Part shown: piece by piece, positions 1 to 8,848 of the stretch
How positions within the stretch are numbered: the first letter of the stretch is position 1
Layout of the letters: each line of letters begins with the position of its first letter
NCBI GenBank assembly: GCA_002726205.1
Contig: PBSL01000057.1
Span: 1-64,000, forward strand
From: Planctomycetaceae bacterium
GTDB taxonomy: Bacteria > Planctomycetota > Planctomycetia > Planctomycetales > Planctomycetaceae
Length of the DNA: 64,000 nt
Reading direction: 5' to 3'
Notes under the pieces: generated by a model
Seen by the model: the letters and a program-made list of their open reading frames with translations, nothing else
Database searches by the model: none
Told to the model about the DNA's origin: nothing
Made by a program: the position numbers and the translations under genes

Positions 1-1863
1 CCCGAGATCGCCACGATCGCTGGCCCGCAACTGGTTGTTCCCGTGGACAACGCCCGCTATTGTCTCAACGCGGCCAACGCCCGCTGGGGCAGCCTCTACG
101 ACGCACTCTATGGAACCGACGTAATTCCCCACGAGGACGGTGTTTCCGCGGATGGGTACGACCCGGTGCGGGGGGCACAGGTGATTGCCCGGTCCGAGGA
201 AATTCTCGATCAGCACGTCGGGCTGGCCTCGGGAAGCTACTCCGATGTCGTCGCCTTTCGAACCGAAGCCGGGCAAGACGGGCGGCGGCAGTTGCTGGCG
301 GATCTTTCGGGAGGCGAGGCAACGGGGCTGGCCGATCCCGGGCAATTCGTCGGGTACAGCGGAACGGCTGATGACCTGGCGGGCATCCTGCTGCGCCACA
401 ACGGCCTGCATATCGAGATCCAGGTCGATCGCGACCATCCCGTCGGCAAGGATCATCCGGCCGGTGTCAGGGACGTGGTCGTTGAAGCCGCGATCACCAC
501 GATCCAGGATTGTGAGGACTCGGTCGCAGCAGTCGATGCCCGGGACAAGATCCAGGTCTATCGCAACTGGCTGGGACTGATGAAGGGTGACCTGGCGACG
601 AGTTTCCAGAAAGGAGACGAGACGGTCTCCCGCTCGCTGAACCCTGATCGGATGTTCACCGCGGCCGATGGTGGTTCGCTGACGTTGCCCGGTCGCAGCC
701 TGTTGCTGATCCGCAACGTTGGGCTGCACATGTACACCGACGCGGTGACAACCATCGAGGGAGCCGAGATTCCCGAGGGCATGCTCGACGCGATGGTGAC
801 CGTGCTGGCGGCCGTCCACGACTTGAAGGCTTCGGGGGAATTTCGCAACAGCCGCAGTGGCAGCATCTACATTGTCAAACCCAAACAGCATGGTCCTGAC
901 GAGGTGGCTGCGACGGTCGAGTTGTTCGAACGGGTCGAACAGGCACTGGGCCTGGCGGCGGATACGATCAAGATCGGGATCATGGACGAGGAACGCCGCA
1001 CGTCGGTCAACCTGGCCGCCTGTATCCGCGTGTCGCGGCAACGCGTCGTGTTCATCAACACCGGTTTCCTGGATCGCACCGGGGACGAGATTCACACGTT
1101 GATGGAGGCCGGGCCGGTTGTGCCCAAACCCGAGATCAAGAACACCACGTGGTTGGCCGCCTACGAGGACAACAACGTTGATGTGGGCCTGGCGACGGGG
1201 TTCCATGGCGTGGCACAGATCGGCAAGGGGATGTGGGCGATGCCGGACCTGATGGCCGAAATGGTGCGGACCAAGAGTGGGCACCCCCTGGCCGGGGCCA
1301 ACACGGCCTGGGTTCCCTCGCCCACTGCCGCGGTCCTGCACGCACTTCACTATCACGAAGTCGACGTCGCCGCCCGACAGCAGGAACTCTCGCAACGCCG
1401 GGCCGCGGCCCTGGCCGACGTGTTGACTCCCTGCCTGCTTGGTGATCGGCGGGTGACCGACGAGGAGATCGGCCGGGAACTCGAGAACAACGTGCAGGGC
1501 ATTCTCGGTTACGTTGTTCGTTGGGTCGACCAGGGCGTGGGATGCTCGAAAGTTCCCGATATCAATGACGTGGCCCTGATGGAAGATCGTGCCACGCTGA
1601 GAATTTCCAGCCAGCATATTGCCAACTGGCTGCACCACGGTCTGGTGACCGAGCAGCGGGTCCGGGAGACGTTCGAACGGATGGCCGGTGTCGTTGATGC
1701 GCAGAATGCCGGTGATGCCGCCTATCGACCGATGGCCCCGGGTTTCGACGGGATTGCCTACCAGGCGGCGCTGGCGCTGGTCCTGGAGGGACGGGACGAA
1801 CCCAACGGCTACACCGAGAGGGTGTTGACCAGCAACCGCCGGCGAGTCAAGCAGGAGGCGTGA
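1..1863 (+). CDS. glcB: malate synthase G, C-terminal part (5' end outside window)
   Basis: This enzyme condenses glyoxylate with acetyl-CoA to malate, the second step of the glyoxylate shunt, in the cytoplasm. The frame is open from base 1, so the gene begins upstream. The 620 residues present compare with about 720-730 for the family, so roughly 100 N-terminal residues are missing. The first in-frame GTG (base 43) is internal: the residues before it, [10 protein letters not shown], are family sequence. Recognisable blocks are [19 protein letters not shown] near the start, [31 protein letters not shown], and the active-site block [12 protein letters not shown], whose Asp (codon 1585-1587) corresponds to catalytic Asp631 of the E. 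coli enzyme. The VGCSKVPDI cysteine is also kept. The family assignment is very secure. No isocitrate lyase gene lies in the window. Confidence 0.97.
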   Translation, partial: PEIATIAGPQLVVPVDNARYCLNAANARWGSLYDALYGTDVIPHEDGVSADGYDPVRGAQVIARSEEILDQHVGLASGSYSDVVAFRTEAGQDGRRQLLADLSGGEATGLADPGQFVGYSGTADDLAGILLRHNGLHIEIQVDRDHPVGKDHPAGVRDVVVEAAITTIQDCEDSVAAVDARDKIQVYRNWLGLMKGDLATSFQKGDETVSRSLNPDRMFTAADGGSLTLPGRSLLLIRNVGLHMYTDAVTTIEGAEIPEGMLDAMVTVLAAVHDLKASGEFRNSRSGSIYIVKPKQHGPDEVAATVELFERVEQALGLAADTIKIGIMDEERRTSVNLAACIRVSRQRVVFINTGFLDRTGDEIHTLMEAGPVVPKPEIKNTTWLAAYEDNNVDVGLATGFHGVAQIGKGMWAMPDLMAEMVRTKSGHPLAGANTAWVPSPTAAVLHALHYHEVDVAARQQELSQRRAAALADVLTPCLLGDRRVTDEEIGRELENNVQGILGYVVRWVDQGVGCSKVPDINDVALMEDRATLRISSQHIANWLHHGLVTEQRVRETFERMAGVVDAQNAGDAAYRPMAPGFDGIAYQAALALVLEGRDEPNGYTERVLTSNRRRVKQEA

Positions 1864-1914
1864 TCACCTCGTCGGTGATTCTCCGGGCAATCTGTTGCGG
1901 TGTCCCGGTTGATG

Positions 1915-1943
1915 CAGACATCGCCGTACGGGCGACATATAAT
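1915..1943 (+). promoter_or_regulatory. candidate sigma70-like promoter upstream of the first DUF1501 gene
   Basis: A perfect TATAAT (1938-1943) is preceded at 17 bases by CAGACA (1915-1920), which matches the last four bases of TTGACA. The spacer contains the near-palindrome TCGCC-GTACG-GGCGA (1921-1935). The site lies about 75 bases upstream of a good Shine-Dalgarno/ATG pair, which suits the DUF1501-SGNH-PSCyt cluster that follows. Planctomycete promoter consensus is poorly defined, so this is only a candidate. Confidence 0.35.
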
Positions 1944-2044
1944 GAAGGGCCGATAGGTGGGTCGGTCGAACGTGGGTTGCTCGCACGAGCCTCTCGAAAG
2001 TCGAACGGAGAATCACGATGGCTGCCAACCGCTGACATCATGCG

Positions 2045-3502
2045 ATGGTCAATCGACGCACGGCCGTGCAAGCAGGCGCCATTGGCCTGCTGGGGCTGGG
2101 AACGAATCATCTCGAGTCCTTGCGGGCGGCCGGGGACGTGCCGCAGGAATCCCAGGCGACGCCGCCGACGGCCAGGTCGTGCATCTACATTTTTCTTTCC
2201 GGTGGTCTTTCTCAGCAGGACAGTTTTGATCTGAAGCCGGAGGCGCCGGACACGGTCCGGGGGGAATTCAACCCGATTGACACGGCGACTCCCGGAATCC
2301 AGATCTGTGAACACCTGCCGTTGCTGGCCCAGCGGAGCCGACACTGGTCACTGGTTCGCTCGCTGACACATCCGACCAACGGCCACACGCTCGGCCACTA
2401 TTTCATGTTGACCGGTCGCTCGGTGAAAACACCGCTTTTTCGCGGCGATCGCAAGCCCCGTCCCACCGACTGGCCCTCGATTGCCTCGACCGTCGGTGAC
2501 GCGGTCCCGCGGATGACCGGCGAACTGCCCAACAATCTGCCTCCGGCCGTGATGTTGCCCGAGAGGCTGGTGCACTGGTCCGGCGGCGTGATCCCCGGTG
2601 CCTACGGAGGCCAGATGGGATCCCAGCGTGATCCTTTCATCATCCAGGCGGTGCACTACGGTGACCCGTTCTGGCGTGGAGCCTATCCGGAATACACGTT
2701 TCATCAACTTCCGAAGAAGAAGGCGACATCGACGCCGCCGACGGTTTTCCAGGCGCCGAGCCTGAAGTTGCCCGGCGAGGTCAATGGCGGTCGATTCGGG
2801 AGTCGCCTGGACCTGTTGACAACGATCGACCGGCAACGGCGGGCACTGGAAGAATCCGCGGCCGGTCAGTCCTACGACCTGCATCGGCAGAGTGCCATTT
2901 CGCTGCTGGCCAGCCAGGAGGTCCGTCGGGCGATCGACGTGACCAATGCCGACCCGAAACTCCAGGAACGCTACGGCAAGAACAGCTTTGGCTGGAGCCT
3001 GTTGATGGCCTTCCGGATGGTCGAGGCGGGCGTGCCGATGGTCCAGGTGAACCTGGGCAACAACGAGGGCTGGGACACTCATGGGGAGTCGTTCTGGCGA
3101 TTGAAGGAGAAGTTGCTGCCACCGACAGACCGCGCCCTCTCGGCCCTGCTTGATGACCTTTCCGAGAGTGGGCTGCTGGATTCGACCATCATTGCGATGG
3201 GGGGAGAGTTCGGTCGGACCCCGAAGCTGTCGCTGCTGCCGGAACACTACAACCAGCCGGGCCGGGATCACTGGGGGGCGGTGCAGACGCTGTTCTTTGC
3301 TGGTGGGGGAGTGCGGGGCGGCAACGTCGTCGGGGCTTCCGACAAGCTCGGTGGCTACCCGGTCGCCAATCCTCAGAAACCCGAGAACATGGCGGCGTCG
3401 ATCTACAGCGCGCTGGGAATTCCGCGGGATGCCGTCTGGAAGGACGAGGTCGATCGTCCGTACCACATCTACCACGGGCAGCCGATCGATGGACTCGTCT
3501 GA
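2045..3502 (+). CDS. DUF1501 family secreted protein (alkaline-phosphatase-like fold)
   Basis: DUF1501 proteins are abundant in planctomycetes, usually exported by the Tat route and usually beside PSCyt (DUF1549/DUF1553) genes. Their substrate is unknown. At 485 residues this is a full-length member. It has an N-terminal RR plus hydrophobic stretch (NRRTAVQAGAIGLLGLG), GWDTHGES near residue 342, GGEFGRTP near 385 and GRDHW near 406, the conserved metal-site-like motifs of the family. The ATG at 2045 lacks a Shine-Dalgarno. A stronger initiation site (CGGAG before ATG 2018) is in the same frame but is cut off by TGA at 2033-2035 (see findings). The next gene starts at 3489, overlapping this one's stop, so translation is probably coupled. 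Confidence 0.85.
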   Translation: MVNRRTAVQAGAIGLLGLGTNHLESLRAAGDVPQESQATPPTARSCIYIFLSGGLSQQDSFDLKPEAPDTVRGEFNPIDTATPGIQICEHLPLLAQRSRHWSLVRSLTHPTNGHTLGHYFMLTGRSVKTPLFRGDRKPRPTDWPSIASTVGDAVPRMTGELPNNLPPAVMLPERLVHWSGGVIPGAYGGQMGSQRDPFIIQAVHYGDPFWRGAYPEYTFHQLPKKKATSTPPTVFQAPSLKLPGEVNGGRFGSRLDLLTTIDRQRRALEESAAGQSYDLHRQSAISLLASQEVRRAIDVTNADPKLQERYGKNSFGWSLLMAFRMVEAGVPMVQVNLGNNEGWDTHGESFWRLKEKLLPPTDRALSALLDDLSESGLLDSTIIAMGGEFGRTPKLSLLPEHYNQPGRDHWGAVQTLFFAGGGVRGGNVVGASDKLGGYPVANPQKPENMAASIYSALGIPRDAVWKDEVDRPYHIYHGQPIDGLV

Positions 3503-5342
3503 CGGCCGGTTGTCGTTGATGGCGTGGCTGGCGATCGCCTGGTTGGCCCTGGCCGGGTCGGCGGTTGCCGCGAGGCCCCTGCACGTGGTCACCCTTGGCG
3601 ATTCGATCACCAAGGGCGTGCGTTCCGGGGTGACCGCCGAGCAGACGTTCGCATCGTTGCTCCGGGTTCGCCTGGAGGCCGATCGGCCCTCGGTCCGTGT
3701 GACCAACATCGGCATCGGCGGTGAACGGACCGACCAGGCTCTGGGACGGCTCCAGGCGGTTCTGGACCTCAAGCCCGACCTGGTCACGATCATGTACGGG
3801 ACCAACGACAGTTACGTCGATCGCGGCCGCACGGCGGGCCGACTCTCGCTGACCCGGTACCGCGAGAACCTGGTGACCCTGGTGACCGAACTGTTGCGAC
3901 GCGGCATCGTTCCGGTGTTGATGACCGAGCCGCGGTGGGCCGCTGACGCCGGGACCAACGGCCTGGGGGAACATCCCAACGTCCGGTTGGCCCTGTACGT
4001 TGATGCCTGCCGTAGCGTGGCTGCCGATTGGCGGGTTCCGCTGGTCGACCACTTTGCCGCCTGGGGCGCGGCGTCGCGGAAGGGCGTGAAACTCAGCGGC
4101 TGGACGACCGATGGATGTCATCCCAACCCGACCGGTCACGGGAAGATCACCGACAGCCTCTTCCCGGTCATCCACGCTGTGATCTCGCCTGGACCCCCGC
4201 TGCCGAATCCGATTGACAGGCCCCTGAAGGTGGTTTGTTTTGGTGACAGCGTGACCGGTGTTTATTACCACACCGGCAGCCGGAGGGCCTACACCGACAT
4301 GCTGGGGGTGGCGCTGGGACGCGGCAACCCGCGGGCGAAGGTCACGATGGTCAACGCCGGAATCAGCGGGCACACGACGGCCATGGGCCTGTCCCGCATC
4401 GATCGTGACGTGCTGGCCCACAAGCCCGACGTTGTCACGATCATGTTCGGACTCAACGACATGGTCGGCCTTTCCCTCGAACAGTACCGGGAGAATCTCA
4501 CGAAGATCATCACCCGCTGCCGGGCCGCCGGGGCGCGCTGCGTCCTGGCCACGCCGAACAACGTGATCGAGACACCTCGACGTCCCAGTGCCAGGCTGGT
4601 GAAGTTCTGTGACGTTGTCCGCCGTCTTGGACGGGAACTCCGGGTGCCAGTCGCTGATTGCTACCGAGAATGGCAAGCGGTGCGACATCACGACGGGTTT
4701 GCCTGGCGGCTGTTGATGAGTGACGAGATTCACCCGAACATGGATGGGCACAAGCGGATCGCGACCCTGTTGGCACAGGCGATTGGAGGGCGTCGAATTG
4801 ACCTGGCCGACGTGCCGTCGCCATCGCCGTCGATCCCGCGAACTCTCTCGTTGCTGAAAGCCGGCCGCCCGGTTCGTGTGCTGGCGATGGCCCCCTACGA
4901 CACGCTGATCGAGCCGGCCTTGAAACGGCTGGTTCCCGACGCGCGGGTCGAGGTGACCCGCTGGGACGTGACCGGAAAGTCGGTGGCCGTTCTTGAAAGT
5001 GAAGCCCGGAAACGGATCGGGCATCGTCGTGTTGCCGACCTGGTCCTGCTTGCCGTTCCCCGGTCAGCGGCGGCCAGGTCTCCCGAGGCATTTGTCAATT
5101 CCCTGGCCTGGATCATGAACCACTCCCTGAGTTTCTCGCACCAGCAATGGGATTGCGTTGTCGTGCATCCGTCGGTTTCGGCCGGGTTTGCCGACAAACC
5201 GGCGTCGCTGGCTCGCGATCGACTGGTTCGCCAACTGGTTGCCGCCCAGGATCTGGACCTGATCGATCGGCCGGCCGGCAACCGTGAAGCGGTGGCCAGG
5301 ATCCTGGATAAGTGGCTGGCCCGGCAGTGGAAGTCGCGATGA
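3489..5342 (+). CDS. tandem double SGNH/GDSL hydrolase, exported
   Basis: The protein of 617 residues holds two complete SGNH esterase-type domains. Domain 1 has GDSIT at about residues 37-41 (nucleophile Ser), GTND near 103 and DGCHP near 207 (catalytic Asp/His). Domain 2 has GDSVT near 251, GLND near 320 and DEIHP near 411. About 180 further residues follow without these motifs. A short hydrophobic N-terminus (MAWLAIAWLALAGSAVAA, beginning at the internal ATG 3519) looks like a signal peptide, so 3519 is an alternative start. The 3489 start overlaps the stop of the DUF1501 gene before it, and the ATGA at 5339-5342 couples it to the PSCyt gene after it. The likely role is extracellular or periplasmic deacylation of carbohydrate. 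The substrate is unknown. Confidence 0.88.
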   Translation: MDSSDGRLSLMAWLAIAWLALAGSAVAARPLHVVTLGDSITKGVRSGVTAEQTFASLLRVRLEADRPSVRVTNIGIGGERTDQALGRLQAVLDLKPDLVTIMYGTNDSYVDRGRTAGRLSLTRYRENLVTLVTELLRRGIVPVLMTEPRWAADAGTNGLGEHPNVRLALYVDACRSVAADWRVPLVDHFAAWGAASRKGVKLSGWTTDGCHPNPTGHGKITDSLFPVIHAVISPGPPLPNPIDRPLKVVCFGDSVTGVYYHTGSRRAYTDMLGVALGRGNPRAKVTMVNAGISGHTTAMGLSRIDRDVLAHKPDVVTIMFGLNDMVGLSLEQYRENLTKIITRCRAAGARCVLATPNNVIETPRRPSARLVKFCDVVRRLGRELRVPVADCYREWQAVRHHDGFAWRLLMSDEIHPNMDGHKRIATLLAQAIGGRRIDLADVPSPSPSIPRTLSLLKAGRPVRVLAMAPYDTLIEPALKRLVPDARVEVTRWDVTGKSVAVLESEARKRIGHRRVADLVLLAVPRSAAARSPEAFVNSLAWIMNHSLSFSHQQWDCVVVHPSVSAGFADKPASLARDRLVRQLVAAQDLDLIDRPAGNREAVARILDKWLARQWKSR

Positions 5343-8300
5343 AGCGTGTCGCCGTTTTTCTGCCGACCATCGTTTTCCTGGCGGCCTGCTGTTCCCACTG
5401 GACGGGGGCCACGAGGGCAGAGGCGGCCGGTCGCGCCGATGAACTCGCGAAGTTCGAGAAGCGGATTCGGCCACTGCTGATTGCCCGCTGCGGCAAGTGT
5501 CACTCGGGCAAGGCACCAAAAGCAGGGCTTGATCTGCTCGACGCCAAGCGATTGATGGCCGGTGGCCGATCCGGTCCGGTGATTGTTCCCGGCAACGCGA
5601 CCGGCAGCCGCCTGGTCCAGGCCGTCCGGCGTACCGGCCGGGGACGAATGCCTCCCGACAAGCCTCTGCTGGATTCTCAGATTGTCGACCTGGTGACCTG
5701 GGTCCGCAACGGAGCGGTTGTTTCCGGACCTCTCTCCGGCGACCGTCGTCGGGGGGGTGATCGAATCACCGAGGGAGATCGCGAGTGGTGGTCGTTTCGG
5801 CCCGTCGTCGCGGTGCCGGTTCCCGGGAGCGACTCGCCGGACCGCTGGTCGCGGTCGCCGATTGATCGGTTCGTTCTCGCCCGGCTCGTCGAAGAAGGCC
5901 TCCGCCCCTCCGAACCGGCTGACCGCCGGACATTGCTCCGCCGCGCGACGTTTGACCTGTGGGGAGTCCCACCAACTCCTGAGGAAGTCGAGGCATTCCT
6001 GCGGGATCGGTCCCCGGAGGCCTTTGCCCGGGTCGTTGATCGCCTGCTGGCATCGCCCCGTTACGGAGAACGCTGGGGCCGCCACTGGCTGGATGTCGTT
6101 CGCTACGCCGACACCAACGGCGGTGGGTTCGACTATGTTTATCCCAACGCCTGGCGATACCGCGACTACGTGATCGCGTCGTTGAATCGCGACCTGCCCT
6201 ACAACCGGTTCCTGGTCGAACAGATCGCCGGCGACTTGCTGCCGCCTGCTGACGACGACGAGACGGCGATCGCGCGACTGGTGGCGACCGGGTTCCTGAC
6301 ACTTGCCCCCAAGGGACTGGGGATGCAGGACAAGGAACTGATGGCGATGGATGTCGTTGATGACCAGATCGATGTCGTCGGTCGTGCGTTGATGGGATTG
6401 ACGTTCTCGTGCGCGCGGTGTCATGACCACAAATTCGATCCGCTGCTGATGACCGACTATTACGCCCTGGCGGGCATCTTCCGGAGCACGGTCTCGCTGA
6501 CGAAGTTCGACAAGAATCCCTCGGGGTGGCCTGAACGGCCCGTGGAGGCTCCCTCGGTCAAACGGGCCCGGCTCGAGCACAAGCGGCGGGTCTCGGAGAA
6601 CACCACCGCCATCGACGGGATCGTCTCGGTACACAACCGCCAACTTGTCCAGGATGCCCGTCGTCGATTGGTCGAGTACCTTTTCGTGGCTGCGGCGGTC
6701 TACCATGCCGGTGAGGGGAAATCGGCCGTGGCGCATTGGCCATTTGATTCCATTTCCGGCGCCACGGTAAGTGCGACCGCCGGCCCGGTTGGCCGCCTGT
6801 CCAACACGTCGGGCAAGGCCGATGGCCCACGGCCGCTGCTGGTCGATGATGGGAAAATTGGGAAGGCTTTGAGGTTTTCCGGCCAGGGTGCGATTGTCGA
6901 TGTCAAACCCGGTCAACTCGACGTGGTCTCGCTGGGAAAGACCGGGGACTTCAGCGTTTCGTTGTGGCTGAGGGCTCCCAGCGGCTACAAACCGGCCACA
7001 GCCGACTCGATTGTCAGTGCAAAGTACAAGTCCTCGATGTGGTTCATCGCCCTGCGGCCGGGTGGTTTCAACGGCATTTATCTCCGGCACTACAACGGCA
7101 AGGCCGCGGTCGACATCAAGCCGTCCACCGACCAGTTGCCGCGGCTGACCGACGGTGGTTGGCATCACGTCGCCTTCACATCCGATCGCGACGGTTCCGG
7201 CCTGGTGTATCTTGATGGTCAGCCCAGCGGTCGAACCGGGATCAAGCCGGTCAGCGGCACGGCCGATTACAGCAAACCGGAGTCGCTGCGGATCGGGGCA
7301 TCGATCAACGGTTTCCGTGGCGACCTGGACGATGTCGCTCTCTGGGATCGCGTGCTGGAACCAGCCGAGATCGGGGAACTGTTTCGACTGGGGGGCCGTA
7401 AGGAATCGCCGGTGGATGTGGCAGCGATCCAGCGGCGGCGGGTGACCAGCGATGGAAGACCGTCGATCAAGGACCTGCTCGGGAAGCACCGGGTGGTACC
7501 GAGCCTGGCACGCCGACTCGCCCGCGAATTGAATGCCTCGGCCGGCCGCGAGGAATCGCCATTGTTTCGGCTGACCGTGCGGCGTCCCGTGTCGCTTGAA
7601 GAGGTCTCGAAGCTGGTCGACCTGGAGAGCCCGGCACTGGCAAAGCGGCTCGATGCCAAGACGACCCCCCTGGTACCCGGGACCGACGCTGCCGGTTTTT
7701 ACCCCGACGCCGTTCGCGGAAAACTCGAGAATCTGCAGAAGACCGCCCGGCAATTGTCTGGCGTTCGCTTTCCCAAGCCGGGGATGGCGATGGTTGCCTT
7801 TGACGCCGGGACACCGGCCGACATCGCGGTCCACGTCGCCGGCAGCACGAAGCAACTGGGAGCGGTGGTGCCTCGTGGATTTCCCAGGGTCCTGGGAGGA
7901 CCGGGGCCGGTGATTGGATCCGGGAACAGTGGTCGCCTGGAGCTGGCGCGCTGGTTGACCAGGCCCGGCCATCCGTTGACCGCCCGCGTGATGGTCAATC
8001 GTCTCTGGCAGTGGCACTTCGGTGAAGGCCTGGTTCGCACGCCGGACAACTTCGGTCAACTCGGCGAGGAACCCACGCACCCGCGGTTGCTCGACTGGCT
8101 GGCGGCGACGTTTGTAGGAGACGGCTGGTCACTGAAGCGATTGCATCGCCGCATCATGCTCTCGTCGGTTTATCGCCAGGCCAGCACGGCGCGGCCTGAT
8201 TCGATCGTGGTCGATGGAGACAACCGCTGGTTGTGGCGGATGAATCGTCGGCGGTTGGAGGCCGAACCGTTCCGGGACGCGATGCTGTCGGTCTCGGGTC

Positions 8301-8785
8301 ACATCGACCCGGCACTCTACGGGACGTTCCAGACCTGGAAAACCGGTGATTTCAGTATCAATGACACCAACCAGGAAATCGCAAAATTCCAGACACGTCG
8401 CCGCAGTGTCTACCTGCCGGTCGTGCGAACGTCGCTGCACGAGATGATGGAACTGTTTGATGTCGGCGATCCGAACTCGATCACCTCGCGTCGATCCGCC
8501 ACCACGGTGGCTCACCAGGCACTGTTCCTGATGAACAGCCCGTTCGTCCAGGCCCGATCACGTGGGCTGGCCGCTCGGGTGATTGCCGAGGTTTCCCGGG
8601 AATCCGAACGGATTGAACGCGCGTGGATGCTGGTGCTGTCGCGTTTGCCCCGGCCGGCCGAACGAACCCGTGCCGTGGAATATCTTGCCGCGGCCCGGAA
8701 GCAAAATGGTGGTGATGACCAGTTGGCCTGGGCATCACTGGCATGGGCCTTGTTCAGCCTCAACGAGTTCCTTTATGTTGACTAG
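5339..8785 (+). CDS. PSCyt1-DUF1549-LamG-DUF1553 protein
   Basis: This 1148-residue exported protein has the planctomycete cytochrome-type architecture. After a signal-like N-terminus comes a PSCyt1 c-type heme site CGKCH (residues 51-55). A DUF1549 region follows, with the diagnostic SPIDRFVLARL and RRATFDLWGVPPTPEEV. A second CxxCH (CARCH, about 358-362) sits inside it. A LamG/concanavalin-like domain spans about residues 461-682 (AVAHWPFD to DVALWDRVLEPAEI). DUF1553 lies near the C-terminus (MVNRLWQWHFGEGLVRTPDNFG; LKRLHRRIMLSSVYRQAS). The LamG module suggests carbohydrate binding. Function in the family is unproven; two heme sites suggest redox chemistry outside the cytoplasm. The start at 5339 overlaps the previous stop (ATGA). 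Confidence 0.92.
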   Translation: MKRVAVFLPTIVFLAACCSHWTGATRAEAAGRADELAKFEKRIRPLLIARCGKCHSGKAPKAGLDLLDAKRLMAGGRSGPVIVPGNATGSRLVQAVRRTGRGRMPPDKPLLDSQIVDLVTWVRNGAVVSGPLSGDRRRGGDRITEGDREWWSFRPVVAVPVPGSDSPDRWSRSPIDRFVLARLVEEGLRPSEPADRRTLLRRATFDLWGVPPTPEEVEAFLRDRSPEAFARVVDRLLASPRYGERWGRHWLDVVRYADTNGGGFDYVYPNAWRYRDYVIASLNRDLPYNRFLVEQIAGDLLPPADDDETAIARLVATGFLTLAPKGLGMQDKELMAMDVVDDQIDVVGRALMGLTFSCARCHDHKFDPLLMTDYYALAGIFRSTVSLTKFDKNPSGWPERPVEAPSVKRARLEHKRRVSENTTAIDGIVSVHNRQLVQDARRRLVEYLFVAAAVYHAGEGKSAVAHWPFDSISGATVSATAGPVGRLSNTSGKADGPRPLLVDDGKIGKALRFSGQGAIVDVKPGQLDVVSLGKTGDFSVSLWLRAPSGYKPATADSIVSAKYKSSMWFIALRPGGFNGIYLRHYNGKAAVDIKPSTDQLPRLTDGGWHHVAFTSDRDGSGLVYLDGQPSGRTGIKPVSGTADYSKPESLRIGASINGFRGDLDDVALWDRVLEPAEIGELFRLGGRKESPVDVAAIQRRRVTSDGRPSIKDLLGKHRVVPSLARRLARELNASAGREESPLFRLTVRRPVSLEEVSKLVDLESPALAKRLDAKTTPLVPGTDAAGFYPDAVRGKLENLQKTARQLSGVRFPKPGMAMVAFDAGTPADIAVHVAGSTKQLGAVVPRGFPRVLGGPGPVIGSGNSGRLELARWLTRPGHPLTARVMVNRLWQWHFGEGLVRTPDNFGQLGEEPTHPRLLDWLAATFVGDGWSLKRLHRRIMLSSVYRQASTARPDSIVVDGDNRWLWRMNRRRLEAEPFRDAMLSVSGHIDPALYGTFQTWKTGDFSINDTNQEIAKFQTRRRSVYLPVVRTSLHEMMELFDVGDPNSITSRRSATTVAHQALFLMNSPFVQARSRGLAARVIAEVSRESERIERAWMLVLSRLPRPAERTRAVEYLAAARKQNGGDDQLAWASLAWALFSLNEFLYVD

Positions 8786-8848
8786 TCACGGTTGCAACCG
8801 GCGGGGTCTTGTTCTGCCCCACCTGAAAACCCGAAGGTGTGTTCGTTC

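Noticed and set aside
2033-2035. TGA as a selenocysteine codon
   Set aside because: No convincing SECIS hairpin of the bacterial type and no selenoprotein machinery in the window. Kept only as a low-probability alternative in the findings.
4895-8080. Open frame of over 1000 codons on the minus strand, opposite the SGNH and PSCyt genes
   Set aside because: It is antisense to two well-supported genes, has Arg/Gly/Gln-rich composition and no domain motif. Such long frames are common in GC-rich DNA.
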